Origin: Hyalella azteca
Lineage: Eukaryota > Arthropoda > Malacostraca > Amphipoda > Hyalellidae
Length of the DNA: 64,000 bases
Reading direction: 5' to 3'
Assembly: GCF_000764305.2 (NCBI RefSeq)
Contig: NW_025930752.1
Span: 248,001-312,000, forward strand
The stretch's first letter is position 1; each line of letters opens with the position of its first letter. The notes beneath the pieces were generated by a model. It did not search any database, had not been told where the DNA came from, and saw only the letters and a list, made by a program, of their open reading frames with translations. A program made the translations under genes and the position numbers. Of the stretch, positions 12,847-24,410 are shown one piece after another.

Positions 12847-14639
12847 CAGGGGGCCGGTATAGTAACTGTATTAGCATTCCCTATATCCATTGGAGACGAA
12901 AATATTCAAAATCAAAAGCATATTAACATCTTACCTCAGCAAGTTATTTATCGGATGCAAAAGGCTTAGCCTAGGTAGGTACGAGCTACAACAATATCAA
13001 GTAAATTTTTGATTAGTAGTGCTCATTAGCATCATAGGACTTTGAAGCAAACTAATTTCACTGCTCAGCGCGTGCACGCTGCAGTTCGTAGAAAGCGTCT
13101 GAAATTACATCCTTCAACTTGTTGTAAATAGCTGTGCGATAGATCTTCGCAAATATATAAATCCGATGTTGTTAGGGGACGCAATGCAATAGTGGTTTAT
13201 TACAGTTAGGTATTTGGATTGTTTTGTTTAAGTCACCTCGGCCGTGACCTCGTTCAGATATGCTCCGAAACTTATTCATTGCTGTGGGATCCACTATACA
13301 GAGGTACGCGTTACTTTATCATTTGGTTTGATTATTTTTGTGATAATTTTCTGTTGCAATTCAGTTGTGGTGTTTAAAGGGGTTCATGATTATGATTATC
13401 AGTCTATTATTTATTTATCCTGTTCGCATTGTATTTTGCTTTTGTTGCTCATGTATTGCTAGTTCTAAATTCTCGCTTATTTCTTAATTTCAGAAAGGCT
13501 CCGAATCTTAAGTCTAAAGTGAGAACCAGAGCAATGAGAACACACGGTTATATTCTTGTCTTTTTTGGTATTTGTCGTTTGATTATTGTAGTTTTCATTT
13601 AACATTTTTATTCATCTTTTTTGCCACTATGCCCACGACAACGTTTTTATTATAAGAGGTAATTTATTTCATAACGTTATTTATTTGACACCAAAAACCT
13701 GAATTCCGTTTGGAACCAGAATCGTGAGGAATAGATAAGATTTAAATGTTTTTTGAAGATTCTTGGATAATTTATTTTTACCATTGCTCGATCTTCCTAT
13801 AATACATATTATTGTTAAGGTATATAAAACTTTTTTGATGATTTTGAAACAATATTATTTTTTAATCATTTTGAAATGTATTTCGAATAACATTGCTCGT
13901 CTTCTTTCACCATCTCTCTTGTTCCAGTCGCAATCTCGCATGATTGTGCGCTGTCACAAGTTCTACAAGACTGGCATGAGGTTTATTTCTGGCCCTCAGC
14001 TTCTTACTTAAAAATTAATTGGTCATTTTCAGCTCATTTTCTGAGCGTGAAAGCAAAACCAGCGATGCGACGGGTGAGATTCTACGTCCCACTATGTAGA
14101 CGAGTTCCATGCAACTTTATGATACAAATTTTCCGAAGAACTACTATAAAAATTACTAAATTTCCACTAAATAGAATTAAAATTTAAATTTAGAACTAGA
14201 ACTAAAAATTTGAAGTTAGAAGTAAAGTTAGAAGTAAAGTTGGAAGTTATAAGTTAGTAAGCATAGCACGAGTCATAACAAGATGTTGCAATTTGTGAGT
14301 TGTTTATTGATCTACTGCGAATATAAAATAATGTGAATTATTTTTCGGAAACCAAAAAATTACCCTCGACTTTGCTCGATCTAATTCGCTTCAATGAATC
14401 GCAGCGTGGATTTATTCTAACTATTTCTTTAGTGAGCGTGGGCTTGAGACTGGGCTGTATGAAAGTTAAAACATTTAATGCGATTTTTTTTGCATTTTAG
14501 TAAACATTTCAGGCGGAAGAAACTGTACATTTTAATACGATCGTTTCAGATACCAGCACCTGATCAGCACTAGAATCAACACCTGAACAAACGACTGCAT
14601 GTGACAACAAAATTATTAATTTAAATTCAAGACTTCAAT
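12847..14639. other. no gene recognised
   Basis: AT-rich. Two plus-strand ORFs of 72 and 82 codons (13244-13462, 13763-14011) are hydrophobic because of T-rich sequence and have no conserved motif. A simple GAAGTTAGAAGTAAAGTTA-like run occurs at about 14205-14260. Confidence 0.45.
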
Positions 14640-14923
14640 AATTCACACATATAAGTACTTATATCATTAGTCTGCTTATATCGCAAGTTCACAAGGAATT
14701 TAAAAGCAAAGAAAACGCCAAGAAAATTCACCATATCGATATTGAAAACGTTTCGGAGTCCAGCTCCATCATCAGTTCGACTAAACTAAAAATGAATAAA
14801 ATCACTTTAAAAGTCAAAATTCAAAGACAGACATAAAACCTAAACAAGACCTAACATTATATCGAAATAAACAGGACTAGTTATGAACAACTTAGTCCTA
14901 GGGGTACGACAGAATATAAAATC

Positions 14924-15253
14924 CTAGCGATTTACTATTTCCAGATTATATGAGCTAAACGCATTATTGAGACATGGTTTTCGTTTGAAGATATGTAGAG
15001 ACTCCAAAATTCTCAAATCCGAGCAGCCAGAAGTGGAACCGAGTATCCTGAAATCACTCTCAGATACAGCCACGTCGCACTGTTCAGCATGGAGGCGCAC
15101 GGAAGAATGAGGAGGCTTGGCGAGAGGCAAGTTTGAACGATAGCTCCTGCCACGGTGTTCAGAAACCCGGATGTAGAAGTTACGCGACGTCATTCCAACG
15201 TACGTAGATGCACAGCGTGCACAACAGAACTCATAGACCAGGTTTGATCGCAT
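14924..15253 (-). CDS. Penelope-like element, GIY-YIG endonuclease fragment (left arm)
   Basis: A 109-residue frame corresponding to the C-terminal GIY-YIG endonuclease of a Penelope-like retroelement, which nicks target DNA. LVYEFCCARC is followed by STYVGMTSRNF, where YVG is the second half of the GIY-YIG signature and VYEF fits the first; then comes RVSEH with the catalytic-type Arg and His. The Cys pair fits the zinc-ligand region seen in these endonucleases. The C-terminal part reads ESLHIFKRKPCLNN, like the usual Glu-containing ending. The reverse transcriptase domain is absent, so this copy is 5'-truncated and not autonomous. Downstream lies an AT-rich 3' tail to 14693. The start codon is arbitrary because the frame begins inside the original protein. 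Confidence 0.75.
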   Translation of the reverse strand: MRSNLVYEFCCARCASTYVGMTSRNFYIRVSEHRGRSYRSNLPLAKPPHSSVRLHAEQCDVAVSESDFRILGSTSGCSDLRILESLHIFKRKPCLNNAFSSYNLEIVNR

Positions 15254-15316
15254 CCGAGCAGGAATAACGTCCTTATACCAGGATAACGTCCTTATTATAG
15301 CAGGAATAACGTCCTT

Positions 15317-15706
15317 ATGGTAAATAATTTCAAAATTGGTTCTTTCTTCAGGTATAAGGACGTTATTCCTGCTCGGATGCGATCAAACCTGGTCTATGAG
15401 TTCTGTTGTGCACGCTGTGCATCTACGTACGTTGGAATGACGTCGCGTAACTTCTACATCCGGGTTTCTGTACACCGTGGCAGGAGCTATCGTTCAAACT
15501 TGCCTCTCGCCAAGCCTCCTCATTCTTCCGTGCGCCTCCATGCTGAACAGTGCGACGTGGCTGTATCTGAGAGTGATTTCAGGATACTCGGTTCCACTTC
15601 TGGCTGCTCGGATTTGAGAATTTTGGAGTCTCTACATATCTTCAAACGAAAACCATGTCTCAATAATGCGTTTAGCTCATATAATCTGGAAATAGTAAAT
15701 CGCTAG
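15317..15706 (+). CDS. Penelope-like element, GIY-YIG endonuclease fragment (right arm)
   Basis: A 129-residue frame, the mirror copy of the left arm, extended upstream by NNFKIGSFFRYKDVIPARMR. That stretch is typical of the linker between reverse transcriptase and GIY-YIG domain in Penelope-like elements. The signature CCARC then TYVGMTSRNF is the same. It differs from the left arm at one residue, RVSVH in place of RVSEH. Stop at 15704-15706, then a 3' tail to about 15937 containing CTGGACTCCGAAACG. No reverse transcriptase is present. The nearly intact frame and the sister arm imply a recent insertion. Confidence 0.78.
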   Translation: MVNNFKIGSFFRYKDVIPARMRSNLVYEFCCARCASTYVGMTSRNFYIRVSVHRGRSYRSNLPLAKPPHSSVRLHAEQCDVAVSESDFRILGSTSGCSDLRILESLHIFKRKPCLNNAFSSYNLEIVNR

Positions 15707-15950
15707 GATTTTATATTCTGTCGTACCCCTAGGACTAAGTTGTTCATAACTAGTCCTGTTTATTTCGATATAATGTTAGGTCTTGTTTAGGTTTTATGTC
15801 TGTCTTTGAATTTTGACTTTTAAAGTGATTTTATTCATTTTTAGTTTAGTCGAACTGATGATGGAGCTGGACTCCGAAACGTTTTCAATATCGATATGGT
15901 GAATTCTCTTGGCGTTTTCTTTGCTTTTAAATTCCTTCAATTCACACATA

Positions 15951-17509
15951 ATGCAAAGAAATACAAATTCAACGATTAGCATTTATCGAGAAACCATAAC
16001 AATTACACTTCTAAAATTGTAATAGGATTTCAAAAAAGATTCAAACCACCTTTGACTCACTCATGTCGCTGAAATAAATGCAATACCAGTGATTTATCAT
16101 TGCTCCCATGCGAGCTGGCCAGAAAGAAATGAGCCTTTAACTTCATTCGCTTCCTTTCTGTTGATCTACTTTGCACTGATATTTTATCCCCAGACAAAGC
16201 AGAATTCATCAAAAGACGAACGGCCAACTCTACAGCAGGCAGCCTCTTTGATCAATAAAGACTGCGAATAGGATACGTTCTCGTAAAGGGCACTAGCTTC
16301 CAAAGTGGGCTATATTATCCACTTCACCTAATTTATCGTTTTTGTCGAACAGAAGCTTGGCTGAGAATAATGCCATGGTCACAAATGAAAGAAAATAACG
16401 TCAACGCATTTGTATTAGGTGAACGTAGAAATGTGAAAACTTTTGGACACCACTGTTACAGATGCATTGCTTAATTCCAGTTCAATTGTAATGCTCAAAT
16501 ATAATGTTTGGAGGACAAATCCTAAGCAAGTTTATATTTCAATACCTGAAAATCTATTATGTTTCCATATTCTAGAAAAGTCGACATTGCGGGTGAAATA
16601 AAGCAAAATTTTGTACCCATTCGGCCACCCGATTGACTTTTAATGCATAATCTGTATTGAGTAACCAAAACCTAGACGTCTCCAAACATGCATCGAGAAT
16701 ATGACCACAAAACAAATCCATTTCGTTTGAAGGCAATTAAAAGTGCGAGGCAATATGATGGAGCAGTATATGTTACCTTGAGCCTCAAAGTTCACGGACG
16801 AGGTTTCGACTGAGTTTAATTTTAGTTTGTGTACTCCTGATAACTAATCAAAGTCGATATTGGAGTTCACAAGCGGTAGGTTTTCCAGCAGAGAAGCCAC
16901 GACAACTTTGTCCGAACTTTGGCATGCGATTTGGATCAAGTGACGCTACATAACGACTTTATATAGAGCCTTTGTTATCCACCATGCCCTCTAAAAGCCG
17001 GTGCAAGCAATAAATTTAAATATTGTAATATTTTTAATAGATTCATTTTTTCAGTACTTTCCCTTTTACTGTTGATTAGTATTTTTTCCATCAGTGATAG
17101 CCTATATTATCGATAGCTGATTAAGTTGAGATTATTTTTATACTCGGTGTAGCATTTAATTAGAGTAGCCAGTGTGTTCCATCTTCATTGAATGCATACT
17201 TTAGTTAGTAGCTGAACAAAGCAAAATATTTTATTGCAAAGAGGAGATGTTAATATATATAGATATATATAATATATATAACATAATAGATGATATATTT
17301 CTTTGATTTTTTGGCCTATTGTCAATCACAGTCCGAAAGCCAAATAAAATAAGCCTGTCAACTCTGAGCGTATGGGTACAATCAAATATTTCATTAAATC
17401 AATTAAAGAAGTCTCAAAAAGGCCATTTGTGTGTGTCAAAAAAATTTGAAACGGATTTTTTTGTCACTCAAGATGTTCAAGAGCAAGAGAGTTCAATTCT
17501 TATCATAAG
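15951..17509. other. no gene recognised
   Basis: AT-rich. A 60-codon plus ORF (16089-16271) has no motif. A TA-rich low-complexity run lies at 17250-17290. Confidence 0.45.
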
Positions 17510-17980
17510 TAAATTGAATGCAGAGAAAATTCATCATATTTTAGTTGAAAAGTTTTTGAATGCCAGCTCCATCATTGGTTCAAAGTTTCATGAGTGTAAT
17601 TTAAAAAAAAAAGTATTTTCAAACAGCAGAGTTTAAAATCTAAATATGACCAGCTGAACGGGCTAAGAAATGTGAAAACTCATCGGTCATTTATTTTAAG
17701 CTGATAAGATCTATTAGCTTTGTTACGACGAGGTTTTCGTATGAAATATTGCAGTGATTTAAAGATTTCTAAAAATTAGGTATAAGCAGTGGATCTCAAA
17801 ATCCGGAAATCGCTATATTACGGACACAGGAAATTTGTTCAGCGTGAGTTTCCGAGTGAGTTTCTGTTCGAATCTTGTATTTGCTCATAATTAGAGGTTT
17901 ATGTTCACAGCTATTTTCTAAAGTTTATAGTATGAAAGTTCTAATCCATTGCACTAATTTGCCTTATTTGGGCTACACGC
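17510..17980 (-). pseudogene. decayed Penelope-like element, minus copy
   Basis: The plus-strand sequence AGAAAATTCATCATATT...GCCAGCTCCATCATTGG aligns with the outer tail of the 14693 element (AGAAAATTCACCATATC...TCCAGCTCCATCATCAG). Further in, CGAGGTTTTCGTATGAA aligns with CATGGTTTTCGTTTGAA in the endonuclease C-terminus. Stops and indels break the frame. The 105-codon ORF at 17319-17636 is a shadow of this tail. Confidence 0.65.
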
Positions 17981-18059
17981 CTGAAACTATTTCGATGAGT
18001 TAGAGAATCTATTCATGATATATTTTAAGAATGCTGCGTAGCTTATATTGTTGATTACA

Positions 18060-18745
18060 ATTTCTAATAAACTTGGTTCCTCTTTCAGTGTAAAGATTTT
18101 AATCCTATATCCAAGTGAGGTGCTCTCTGGTTTACGACAGTATGTACCACAGCGAGACCGGAATTTTTCTCCTATGTAGATATATGCTTGCCCATCTACC
18201 CTAATCTGCAGAGCGCTTTCACGTTGAACAGTGCAACGTTCCTGTCACTGTGAGGGATATTAATATATTGGGCTACACCTTCCCATCAATAGTTAAAGGC
18301 GGGACCTATTATTAAATAAAGATGCCACCCAGGACTCGGGGAGCAGGTAAATCAGCAGCTCCACGTCCGCATCGGCTCAGGGTTTGCAGGAGAGCCTCTA
18401 AAGGCATCTGACAAGCTTAGTATGACTCGGCTCGGCCAAACCTTCTCATACTCTCAGGCTACTATAATAGTAGGAAAAGAGATTCTGACCAGAAACTGAT
18501 TTCGATTGGGTAGCTAACGCTGTGAATTCTTGCATGGTTGACAGTGTTGATCAACAGATTCTTGCGATGCTTATGTGGTCATTGCGATCAGGTCATTGAT
18601 GCCAAAATATCTTCCATGTCCATTTCTTCCTTCTACTGTTAATGATCGTTTTCGATTGTTTTGATCTGATGTTTGAACTGCTCTCCGAAATGTTTATAAT
18701 GAAAATGAGATGAAATTTACGCAACATTTTTTGGCATTGATTTTC
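18060..18745 (+). pseudogene. decayed Penelope-like element, plus copy
   Basis: CTTGGTTCCTCTTTCAG at 18073 matches the right arm at 15335 (TTGGTTCTTTCTTCAG). ACGTTGAACAGTGCAACG near 18220 matches ATGCTGAACAGTGCGACG. The 3' tail, with CTGCTCTCCGAAATG then GATTTTCTTGG at about 18675-18745, matches CTGGACTCCGAAACG and its tail. About 18290-18640 does not align and may be a later insertion. With the minus copy it makes an inverted pair arranged like the young one 2 kb upstream. Confidence 0.65.
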
Positions 18746-19557
18746 TTGGTTAATATGCAAGTAGCTAAATAGTGATATAAATAATAGTGAGAAAAGTTGA
18801 TAAACGTGTCATAATTTACATCAGCATAGATGAAAGTGCGTATCAAAAAAAGGAGACTGGATAAACTGGCACAAGCTACAGACATGAACAATTTTTTTCT
18901 TATGTTGCTTGTTGGCAAGGTGTGCATTTGAAAGTCTTATAAGTGAAGTTTCTTGATGAACAATAGTAGCGACTTTTCTCAATTAAGCACTGCGTTTACA
19001 CAGAAAATTTCCGTTTTATTAGAGTAACTCTCTGCAAATTAGCTCTTTAATCCTTTCCAAGTATTTAATTTTGAATTATATTCATGAATCTGGCAATTGT
19101 TTCAAAGTTGAATGCAGGAACGAGCCCAAACCTGCATCAAAGCAAATATGCATTCGCTTCAACACGCATCTTATTAATGCTTCCGGATGCCAAAGCATTT
19201 CTTCACAGTTGCAAGTCTTTCCGGAAAGACAGAGGTTAAAGATGGAGAAAGAACAAAATCGCAATCGTTGCACGCTATCTTTTTATTTCACTGCGCAAAA
19301 GACTGCGTTGCCTGTTTTGTGCAAGGATGTTCGCTGAAGCGAATATTGATAACGAGTTTGAACTTCCTTTATTAACATTTCCTTTTTTTCATTAGAATTT
19401 CGTTCTTGCTTTTAATAAAGTAGTCCAGAATTCACCATTCATACTTATATATCCATTAAATAATTCAAGTGATATTTTATTTTGCCAATGGGTGTTGAAA
19501 TGAATTGCAAACAATAAATTGTAGCTTAGAATACAAGTTTCTCAAAGCCATGTCAAT
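18746..19557. other. no gene recognised
   Basis: Open frames of 62-88 codons overlap at 19071-19375 on both strands, in a patch with somewhat higher GC. None has a family motif or convincing splice sites. Unassigned. Confidence 0.35.
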
Positions 19558-19710
19558 GCTGGAATTTTATCTGAACAATACACATAATAGAATTTCATTG
19601 TAGCGATACGAATACTAGAATTTCGTCAGAGCTATGCGAATTGCCGAATTTCATTATAGTGAACCTGATGCTAGAATTTCATCACACCGATGCGAATACC
19701 AGAACACGAC
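19558..19710. repeat. ~37-bp degenerate tandem repeat
   Basis: About four units with the theme TAGAATTTCRTCRNAGCGATGCGAATAC. Units are diverged and of uneven length. Confidence 0.65.
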
Positions 19711-22646
19711 GGATAGTTTGAGGAACAACCAATGGAGTTCAATGTTTTTTCTATACATTGAACAGGATTTTTATTACCTTGGTAATAGAGATTTACTAGA
19801 GTAGACTTTTATCGCCCAGGTAATAAATCAATTCTTTTTTAAATACTGATGAAAAATGAACAAAAATAGAGCATTGACTTGAATCATTTGGAAGGGTTTA
19901 TTATTAATCTAATAATCACAAACTCCGTTCTGAATAATACAGAAGACAAAAAATTTAATGCTTCAGGTTCAAAGAAATGTGCTGTACGCAGCCTGTGGCG
20001 GTTTAACCTGCTCTGCAATATTGAGATCTCAAATGCACTTCAGACTCCAGCGTAAACAAGAACAAACTCAAGTTCCCCCTTTGTGTTCCGAGCCTGGAAA
20101 GAGTCTTCGTTCAAAACTCCTTCTACTCTATCTCTCATGTGACAATCTCAGCCATGAAATTTAGAAAATATTCTATTATTTCATTACTGATTGCTAGTAA
20201 CAAACCTGTCATGAATTCTAATCCTCATCACCATTATTAATTATTAGAAATAATTTTTCATTATTTGAACATGAATAAAATGCAGCTCATACGTGTTGTT
20301 CACATGTGAATCATAGATACGACATATTTCGGTAAGCTACCTTTTTTCTCCAGCCTACTCTTTGTTCACAATAATCCGACATAAAATTGCCCTGCTGATA
20401 TCGTCTTTTTTAATGTTCGTGAGAAATTATAGACTTCCTTGATAATACTTTGTTGTTTGAACCTGCAGAAAGTATATTTTGACCGAAGGCCTTTTTTGAA
20501 ACTCTATGGAAACGAGCATTGAAATTTTGCCTGAGCCAAGGGCTTAACAATTTCATGCATAGGTAATGAAATTTGTCAGGAAATTAGTTGCCGCTAATTT
20601 TAAACCCATTTAATTCTTTATACCGTCCTCTATCTTCACATATATGCATTTCTCTCTTCTACATCTGCACTAACAATAGTTCAATCAAATCTGGAACAAA
20701 AAGCCGCGTTTATGACTTTGGATAACACGATGTCGAGATGGGATGCTCATTGCTATGCTTGTTGTGACTGACGCGTAGCGTCAGCCTGTCAGCGATATTG
20801 TTTCTGCTGTCAATATTCCGAGACTAGGAACTCTTGTTAGCACGCACAGCGAATTCTATTCAGTTTTAGCAGAAAATTTTCCTGGAATGGTTTAGCATGC
20901 ATATTATTTTCTATGATTGCGCCAATTATAAATAGGGTTGTGCTATGATTATGCAACATTATATAACAGTTAATTGAGTCGTTATAATGCAGAAAGAGGC
21001 TTTAAGATGAAGCAAGTTTATTGACTTCTATTGAATATCTATGAATGAAGTATCAAAAATACTATATTATCGTCATTAAAAGAACCATAGAGCCTCTTGT
21101 GATATTGAAGTCTACGGAATTAAAGCCTAAATTTTCGGTATCTCATCCATGATATTATTAAATTTCGCCCTGAAATTAACTCGTCTTTGCTATGAACGAA
21201 GTAAATTAGTAAGTTCTAAATGTATATTTAATGTTGAAAATATATGCGGGCTTGAATAAATTTCAATTTTTGCCTGTAGATATCTGTTGTTACTGTTCGT
21301 TATAAATTTCTGAGATCCATACTTATTTCATATTCATGAGAAACTAAGATTGAAAATAATTTGGGTGCTGAATAGCGACGAAACTATTATTTGAATCAGG
21401 TATATCTATAACAAATTGAAAAATGCACAGGACAGTACACGTTTAGTCGTAATCTTTCAACATAAGACTTCTGCCAAGTCAATGAGATAAGGAAATGAAC
21501 AGGATCGGTTAGATGAACCTCATGTCGAATTCTAAGGATGGAAAGAATTTTTTTTCTGAGACTGGGTTAACCTATACGCAAAAGATTGTTTTCAACCCTG
21601 ACGTTATATCTTACAAAAATGTTGAACGTGAATGAAATCTCCAGCTCGCTATATCCTTCGTAACTGAATGTGCTCTCTGATTTCAAAATATTTTTCGGAC
21701 CCATGTGGCGTAGAATTCCATCCTGTGTACAGGAGGTAGCCCCTCACAAATAAAAAACTGTGAATATTTCCAAGTCTCTTCTTCTCCGAAAGATTTTCCT
21801 TGCACGTATAAGTGATACTTCCATTTAGGAACACACTCCACAAATTTTTAGACCTTTTACAATGTATTTGATGTTTGGCTTAACCAAAACAAAACTATTT
21901 GTCGGTTTCTTGAAAAATTGCAAATGCACCACAAAAAAAAACAATGTAACAAACTATCTTTAGAGGCATTGTCAACGTCTAAGAATGACAGTAAAAAACT
22001 GAGTTGAAACAACAGTCAATTATTTCGCAAGGTAATTTTCTAACCAAAATAAATAATTTTCGTTTTACGCATGTAAAAGTCTATGATAAGAACGCTAGCT
22101 TCGAATTTATTTCATTCTAAAATTTGGATTGTTGCTGAGCTACTCTGAGGACACCAAATTCGAGCAATCAATTTACTAAAAAATTGGACCATGAAATTTA
22201 AAGTAGGAAAATGATGAAAATATCAATTGATGAAATATTTTTCGATGGAAATTGGTATGATTGCATCTTGAAACCTTTCAATAGTGTAAAAATACAGTAT
22301 TTTTTAGGTTATAATAGAACATTAAGTTGCATTCTAGATACACAACCTAATTAATATAACTAATCATAGGCTGAATGAATTTCTCATATACACGATTCGA
22401 AAATCTTTCATGTTCTTAAAAAGTTTCATGCCTTTGTAAGTCATGTATGATGCTGAGGTGAAATAGGTGATGGACATTAATTTTACGGTAATTTCAATCA
22501 CTTGAAAACTTGTTCATGTGCGGTCATTTGCTGCAAATAAACATTGTTACTTATGGAGAATATAAGATGCATGAATCAGCGTAATGACAAATTTACAGTC
22601 TTGACAGCATTGCAAAGTTTGGAAAATTTACCACGCCCTGTTAGTA
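19711..22646. other. no gene recognised
   Basis: AT-rich sequence. ORFs of 64-68 codons (19958-20164 plus, 21649-21843 minus) have no identifiable motif. No repeat or RNA gene seen. Confidence 0.45.
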
Positions 22647-22785
22647 TTTAGCTCAATTTCTCATTTATGGAAAAATGCACTATTGTGCTCGCTATGTCCG
22701 TCTGTCAGGCCGTCTGTGACTTCACGTTTTCGTCGACGAGAAAATGCTCTCTCTGTCACTCACTGCAGTGAGTACTGAGTTATAT
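22647..22785 (-). mobile_element. microsatellite-cored palindromic element, copy 3
   Basis: Read on the minus strand: ATATAACTCAGTACTCACTG, the ACTCACTGCAGTGAGT palindrome, TCGTCGACGA, GTGAAGTCAC, a very short core, AGCACAATAGTGCA, and an end that has drifted to GAGCTAAA. A run of A precedes the 5' box. Confidence 0.8.
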
Positions 22786-23326
22786 TTTTTTCTTTCGTTG
22801 TGAATATTTTTTTGTCTACCTTAATTTTTCGATTAGCCTATTTAGGTCGCCATATCCAGTATCCTAGATTAAGTGGAAAGTTTTGTTTGAAGAATTCAGC
22901 TTCATTAATTATTTATTTAATTAGCATTCAGATAAGATCCCTCATGCATTGACTATTCGATAGTTACTACTGATTGCAATTCGAATGTCAAACAAAACGA
23001 TAGAGCCAATAACTCACAAACTATTCACATAAGTTATTAACTTCATGTAATGTCTCAGGTAGTGACAAATAGATCAATTTAAATTTTTATAATATAATCG
23101 GCAGCAAAGGATTCAATAAGCTGACCAGCCTCATACCACAACCAATGATGTTCGGACCAATAATGAAGGAAGTTACTCTTCAATCCACCCTAGTTGACAT
23201 ATGGTGAAGCCAGTGTACCGTGAAGCTGGGCTGGAAGGGTGCTACCCTGCTTGTCAATTGTAAGTAACAACCCAAACATCTTGCCAACACTTTCCTCGAG
23301 GGTGCTTAGCCGCCGCAGTGATTGAG
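22786..23326. other. no gene recognised
   Basis: AT-rich; the last 200 bases contain isolated words like those of the following array (ACCAATGATGTTCGGACCAA). No gene seen. Confidence 0.4.
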
Positions 23327-23705
23327 TTCACACCAAACGTTATGGCCAACTGGCATGCGTATAACTGTTGGGCATAAAAAATTGAGGCCAAATGGGATGC
23401 GTAATTGCTGGACACCAAGCATTGTGGCCAACAAGGATGTCCACATGTTGTATACCAAACATCGTGGGGATCCCCACATTGGATAACCTGTTGGATCCCT
23501 GTTTCATACCAAACATTGTGAACAACTGAGATTTGTAACTGTTCGGCAGAAGAGAGTGAGGCCAAATGGGATGGGTAATAACAACGTGTTAGGTACCGAA
23601 TGATGTGGCCAACTGGCATTCGTAACTGGTGGGCACCAAAAATTGTTTTGATCAAATGAGATGCCCAGTTTTCGGGCACCAAACATTGTATGCACAATCA
23701 ACTCG
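23327..23705. repeat. ~41-bp degenerate minisatellite
   Basis: About nine units, consensus near GGCACCAAACATTGTGGCC then AACTGGGATGCGTAACTGTTG. Units vary between 40 and 54 bases. Three overlapping minus-strand ORFs (up to 147 codons) with recurring FGVQ/CLVP and SHLA-like words are read-throughs of the array. No unique spacers separate the units, so this is not a CRISPR array. Confidence 0.8.
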
Positions 23706-24029
23706 ACAGCAAACACAGTTGAAAATTTGTTCGAATATCTACGGCAGATAATGTTTCAATTGACTGAATTATTTAAATGACGGCTGAATTTACGTCCACA
23801 TTTTTACGTCCAATATTAAATTTTCTTATCACCAGAGTGCATCATTACTTAGACATTAGGGGTGCACAACACAACCGCTTAATGTAGCTTCACAAGCGGT
23901 TCCTAAGGCAGAGTTTGCATCACTATATATGCAATCCATTTCGAGTTACTTCGTGGATAATAATTACCTTGCACACCCCGGGGCATCCCTACAGCAATGT
24001 TCTTAAGCTTGCACTACTTCTCGTCATCG
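23706..24029. other. no gene recognised
   Basis: Spacer between two arrays. Nothing visible apart from the start of a frame that runs into the pyrimidine array. Confidence 0.45.
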
Positions 24030-24310
24030 CACGACCTCCCATCGCATTCTTGACTACCCCTCTCATTCTCAACCTTCCCTCTAATCCTAGACCTCCCCTC
24101 TTATATATCAACCTCCCCTCTCATTCTAGACCACCCCTCTTATTATCAACCTCCCCTCCCATTCTAGACCTCCCCTCTTATTCTCAACCTCCCCTCTCAG
24201 CCTCGAATTCCCCTTCTCATTCTCGCCCTCCCTTTCCATCCCCTTCATTTACGACCTTTCCCCCCGTTTTCACCACACCAACCCCCCAGCTCCCTCCCCC
24301 TCCCCCAGTG
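24030..24310. repeat. polypyrimidine minisatellite
   Basis: Strand-asymmetric C/T-rich sequence made of about ten units of roughly 19 bases (ACCTCCCCTCTYATTCT). Neighbouring units alternate between TCAACC and TAGACC starts, giving a dimer of about 38 bases. The proline/serine-rich 136-codon ORF here is a by-product. Such tracts can form triplex DNA (established for mirror-symmetric polypyrimidines; formation here is inference). Confidence 0.8.
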
Positions 24311-24387
24311 CCCCGCCAGAAGTGACTCGGAGCTCCTGAGTTAATCAATGAAGTCAGCGCGCCTGTGATGCCTTCTCAACACGTCAG

Positions 24388-24410
24388 TTTTTTTTTTTTT
24401 TTTTTTTTTT
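24388..24410 (+). repeat. long poly-T run
   Basis: An uninterrupted run of more than 20 T, 80 bases after the pyrimidine array. It could be the A-tail of a minus-strand retrotransposed sequence, but I recognise no element body beside it. Confidence 0.7.

Larger units (their letters stand above)
14640..15950. mobile_element. inverted pair of Penelope-like elements
   Basis: Two near-identical 587-bp arms, 14693-15279 (minus) and 15351-15937 (plus), lie with 3' ends outward. I count two mismatches between them: 15159 against 15471, which swaps Glu and Val in the protein, and one in the 3' noncoding part. The right copy extends further inward, to about 15319. The 12-bp sequence AATTCACACATA occurs at 14640-14651 and 15939-15950, so the pair looks inserted as one unit with a target-site duplication. 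The spacer (15280-15318) holds extra short copies of the left copy's inner end, GGAATAACGTCCTTAT. Established: Penelope-like elements often form partial tandem or inverted dimers. Both copies lack the reverse transcriptase part. Confidence 0.8.

Noticed and set aside
23254..23716. 147-codon minus ORF and two overlapping ORFs
   Set aside because: Entirely within the 41-bp minisatellite; three frames open at once because the units lack stops, with no domain.
23915..24325. 136-codon proline/serine-rich ORF
   Set aside because: It follows the polypyrimidine minisatellite; the repeated PPL/SHSRPP words come from the DNA repeat, and no signal peptide or domain is seen.
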